Below are positions 43,632 to 46,092 of a stretch of 46,092 nt of DNA, piece after piece. The notes under the pieces were generated by a model. The model worked only from the letters and a program-made list of their open reading frames with translations. It did not search any database and had not been told where the DNA came from. Every line of letters starts with the position of its first letter. Position 1 is the first letter of the stretch. Source of the DNA: an uncultured Ruminococcus sp. Its GTDB lineage: Bacteria > Bacillota > Clostridia > Oscillospirales > Acutalibacteraceae. The stretch covers positions 1-46,092 of the forward strand of contig CAJOLF010000004.1 of assembly GCA_905235295.1 (NCBI GenBank), written 5' to 3'. Made by a program: the position numbers and the translations under genes.

Positions 43632-44143
43632 AGCTGATACCGATGAGATTTTCCGGCTTTGAGTGGCACCACAACCCGAGGGAAATCAGCTTTGAGTGCG
43701 ACAAAAAGGTAAACGAATTTATCGTTCCGAAAAACACGGCGGAGGTTCAGGATTCCGGCAGGAAAAATATGATTGTCAGGGGCGTCGGCGAGCTGTACGG
43801 CGAGGATTGCCTTGACCAGTTCGCTTCCCTACTCGCGCTGTTCAAAAAGGGCGGTACGGGAGTTCTGTCTATTGAGAACTTCGAGCCGATTTTCGCCGTG
43901 TTTGAAAGCGTAAAGCTGATTGGCGCTCCAAGGGAAAATATCCTGACCTACAGCTTTGTTTTCAGAGAGGTTATGGAGGAAAAGGAGCGCCGGAAAACGG
44001 CGCTTTACACCGCGCAAAACGGCGAGAACCTGTGGGATATATCGTACAAATTCGGCGTTGTAATCGACGAGCTTGTACGGCTTAATCCGCAGATAAAACG
44101 CCCCGACGTTGTTCCCGATGGAGAGGTGATAAGGCTTGCTTAG
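43628..44143 (+). CDS. LysM-containing tail/baseplate protein (XkdP-like)
   Basis: A 171-residue protein. The N-terminal part (MRFSGFEWHHNPREISFE) resembles phage tail proteins that precede the hub, and the C-terminal 48 residues form a LysM domain (YTAQNGENLWDISYKFG...LVRLNPQI). In PBSX, XkdP with LysM sits between the tape measure and the hub XkdQ. The start overlaps the previous stop (ATGA) and the end overlaps the hub start. Confidence 0.78.
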   Translation: MKLIPMRFSGFEWHHNPREISFECDKKVNEFIVPKNTAEVQDSGRKNMIVRGVGELYGEDCLDQFASLLALFKKGGTGVLSIENFEPIFAVFESVKLIGAPRENILTYSFVFREVMEEKERRKTALYTAQNGENLWDISYKFGVVIDELVRLNPQIKRPDVVPDGEVIRLA

Positions 44144-45071
44144 GTATGAGGTTACGCTGAAAAACGGCGAAAAGCGAAGCAATCTTCGCGCGGTTTCGGC
44201 GGAGTGGAAAAGCGAGCTTGACGTGCCTGCCGACAGCCTTACGCTCAACTGCGTTTATGACGGAGAGATTTTTGAAAACGCCGACAGAATCACCGCTTAC
44301 AACAGAAACGAGCTTGTGTTTGACGGTCAGCTTGACGAGATTATAAGAATCCGCAGGGACAGCGGAATCGCGCTGAAGCTGTGCGCGAGAAGCGCGGCAG
44401 CGGCGCTGCTCGACAACGAGGCGGAGCCGCTCAGCTACCGCAACCCGAGCGTCGCGCTTATGCTCAAAAAGCACCTGCAGCCCTTCGGGATTACCGACGT
44501 TGAGCCGGACGGCGTACCGATTATCGGCGATATGAGGATTGACAAGGGTATGACGCACTGGCAGGTGCTCGAGATGTTCTGCAAAACAAAGTATCGCTCA
44601 AAGCTGAGGATTTCCGGCGGCGGAAAGGTGTTCCTCAGAGGCTTTAAGAATGATAAAAAGGTAAAGTTCGGCAGCGGCGGAATTGAGTATTATTCTATAA
44701 AAGAAAATAAAAGCCGCTGCAAGCTTATCTCCGAGGTTAAGCTCAAGGTCAGCGACACGGGAGGATATTTGTCCTCGCTGAAAAATCCGAACGCGGAGTG
44801 CGGTTTTGTGAAGCGCGTAAGGTATGTCAACGCGGCTGCCGACGACAACAGCCTTAACACCGCCGATGTGATGATTGAGCAGAGCAACCTTGACAGCCAT
44901 TACATCAAGCTTACCTTCGGCGGCTGCGTGACCGATATTCTCGGCGCCGAAGCGGAGCTTGACGACGCTGTTTTCGGCCGGATGAACGGGCTGACGGTGC
45001 GAAAGCTGATTTATTCGCTAAGTCCCTCGGGCGAGCTGACAACGGTTTATTTGGGAAAGGAGAAATACTGA
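44136..45071 (+). CDS. Baseplate hub protein (gpD/XkdQ-like)
   Basis: A 311-residue hub protein. SAEWKSELDVPADSLTLNC, DRITAYNRNELVFDGQLDEI and LKLCARSAAAALLDNEAEP are typical of the XkdQ/late control D fold, in which three copies anchor the spike. TTG at 44136 follows gagaggtg. It overlaps the previous gene by eight bases and shares one base with the next. Confidence 0.8.
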   Translation: MLRYEVTLKNGEKRSNLRAVSAEWKSELDVPADSLTLNCVYDGEIFENADRITAYNRNELVFDGQLDEIIRIRRDSGIALKLCARSAAAALLDNEAEPLSYRNPSVALMLKKHLQPFGITDVEPDGVPIIGDMRIDKGMTHWQVLEMFCKTKYRSKLRISGGGKVFLRGFKNDKKVKFGSGGIEYYSIKENKSRCKLISEVKLKVSDTGGYLSSLKNPNAECGFVKRVRYVNAAADDNSLNTADVMIEQSNLDSHYIKLTFGGCVTDILGAEAELDDAVFGRMNGLTVRKLIYSLSPSGELTTVYLGKEKY

Positions 45072-45394
45072 TGTGGCTGATGAGTTATATCACAAAAAAT
45101 TCCCTTGAACCGCCAAACGCGGTCAAGGGTAATGTTTATGAAAAGGGCACGGCGGTTACCGCCTCGGGCGAGCACAAAAGCCTGCGCGCCTGTATGCCGT
45201 ACGGAATCGCGAGTATTCCGCCGAAAAACGAGTGCGCGGTTGTACTGCCGCTCGACGACGGCGAGGTGTCGCTCGGTGTGCTTGCCGATACCGAGGGGCT
45301 GCAGGAGGGCGAGCTTATGCTCCGCTCAAGCGGCGGCGCTGAAATCGTGCTCAAAAATAACGGCACTGTGCTGATAAACGGCAGGGAGTTCTGA
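45071..45394 (+). CDS. Short baseplate spike-like protein (gpV/XkdR-type)
   Basis: A 107-residue protein with an OB-like region (ACMPYGIASIPPKNECAVVLPLDDG) and a closing beta repeat (ELMLRSSGGAEIVLKNNGTVLING), the usual end of phage spike proteins of the gpV/gp45 group. It is short for that family. It starts in ATG overlapping the hub stop, after aaaggag. Its place between hub and gp25-like gene fits. Confidence 0.7.
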   Translation: MWLMSYITKNSLEPPNAVKGNVYEKGTAVTASGEHKSLRACMPYGIASIPPKNECAVVLPLDDGEVSLGVLADTEGLQEGELMLRSSGGAEIVLKNNGTVLINGREF

Positions 45395-45735
45395 TGCTGA
45401 CAGATATTTTGATTGCTGACAGGGACGTTGCCGTTGACAGCGCGGGAAGGATGATTCGCCTGAGCGATATTGACGCGAGGTTTCAGCGCGCGTTTATCAC
45501 GGCGATGACCGAGAAGGGAAGCTTTATCTACGACAGGGGGCTCGGCTGCGAGTATTCCTATGACAGCGGCGATGAATTTTCCCTGAGGAAGGTCGAGCTG
45601 AGTATCAACGAAGCCCTCGCGCGGTTCGGAGATACGTCCGCTCAGGTTGAAAATATAGGAGAAAAATTAAGGCTGAAAATCACAATTAACGGACAAAGCA
45701 AAACAGAGGAGGTGCGCGTGATTGGAAACGTATGA
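45394..45735 (+). CDS. Baseplate wedge protein (gp25/XkdS-like)
   Basis: A 113-residue protein of the gp25-like lysozyme-related wedge family, shown by LIADRDVAVDSAG, FITAMTEKGSFIYDRGLGCEY, and RKVELSINEALARF with a closing KLRLKITINGQ strand. It overlaps the spike gene by one base. The next gene starts inside its end. Confidence 0.78.
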   Translation: MLTDILIADRDVAVDSAGRMIRLSDIDARFQRAFITAMTEKGSFIYDRGLGCEYSYDSGDEFSLRKVELSINEALARFGDTSAQVENIGEKLRLKITINGQSKTEEVRVIGNV

Positions 45736-46092
45736 GGAAATATACGCAAGAATGAAAGAAAAATACGAGCAGGAAAGCGGGTTTGAAATTGACAGCGCCG
45801 GCGACGTGGCAATCAGGCTCAGGGTGCTCGCGGGTGAAATTTATAACGCCCGGTGCAACCTTGAATGGCTAAAGCAGCAGATGTTTGCCGAAACCGCGCG
45901 CGGCGAGTACCTTGACCGCCTTGCCGAGCAAAGGGGACTTTTGAGGAAACCCGCGACAAAGGCTAAGGGGTTTCTGACCTTCAGCGTTGACGAAACGCTG
46001 TTTTACCCGATTGCGATTCCTGCCGGCACTGTTGTCGCCACCAACGGCGAAACCCCGGTCAGGGTGTACACAACCGAAACCTGCGAGCTTCC
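45722..46092 (+). CDS. Baseplate protein J (XkdT-like), partial
   Basis: The first 123 or so residues of a gpJ/XkdT-type baseplate protein, cut by the window end. YEEIYARMKEKYEQESGFEID, AGDVAIRLRVLAGEIYNA and EYLDRLAEQRGLLRKPATKA are the family's N-terminal signature. TTG at 45722 follows aggaggtg and overlaps the wedge gene end. It continues the XkdP-Q-R-S-T order. Confidence 0.85.
   Translation, partial: METYEEIYARMKEKYEQESGFEIDSAGDVAIRLRVLAGEIYNARCNLEWLKQQMFAETARGEYLDRLAEQRGLLRKPATKAKGFLTFSVDETLFYPIAIPAGTVVATNGETPVRVYTTETCEL

Overview
The window looks like a Gram-positive, low-to-mid GC gut Clostridia chromosome of the Ruminococcaceae/Oscillospiraceae type. The grounds are purine-rich Shine-Dalgarno sites, frequent GTG/TTG starts, AdhE fermentation, a WalR-like box at a cell-wall hydrolase, and a secreted pullulanase with a dockerin, the arrangement known from amylosome-building ruminococci such as Ruminococcus bromii. 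The species cannot be fixed from this sequence.

Layout. (1) 1-7.5 kb is core chromosome: asparaginase, a small-molecule kinase-like protein, AdhE, an LRR lipoprotein and a secreted NlpC/P60 hydrolase. (2) About 7.55-25.2 kb is an AT-rich integrated element. It carries a large serine recombinase and a TnpW-like protein at one end and TnpV at the other, like Tn4451/Tn4453-family transposons, but no relaxase is seen. It has split the transcription terminator of the NlpC/P60 gene; joining the two flanks rebuilds a perfect 10-bp terminator stem. Cargo, in order: a polytopic membrane protein, three decayed gene remnants (pyrophosphatase and two acetyltransferases), a methyltransferase/acyltransferase/phosphatase/methyltransferase/AraC group, and two adjacent operons that look like anti-phage defence. 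(3) 25.2-36.6 kb is core again: a mosaic of short repeats, a YfbR-like HD phosphohydrolase with dCMP deaminase, TrkA-TrkH potassium uptake, ApbE, a PflX-type radical SAM protein with a DUF6514-like partner, a 3 x 102-bp tandem repeat, and the dockerin pullulanase. (4) 36.7 kb to the end is a tightly packed tailed-phage structural operon (terminase, portal, protease, decoration, capsid, connectors, then PBSX XkdP/Q/R/S/T-like baseplate genes). Its composition matches the host, and no sheath or tape-measure gene lies where PBSX would have them.

Most interesting: the operon at 16886-19188 encodes a coiled-coil protein, a small AAA+ ATPase (Rca/TRIP13-like), a bacterial HORMA-like protein and a membrane protein resembling TRADD-N-associated 2TM effectors. 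HORMA plus AAA+ is the sensing switch of type III CBASS, yet no CD-NTase is present, so this may be a HORMA/AAA+ switch wired directly to a membrane effector. It ends in its own terminator. The next operon (19301-23950) has its own promoter and encodes a Ser/Thr kinase-SF1 helicase fusion plus a partner, resembling type I Mokosh. An IS200-type insertion follows it.

All functional calls come from reading motifs; no database search was possible.
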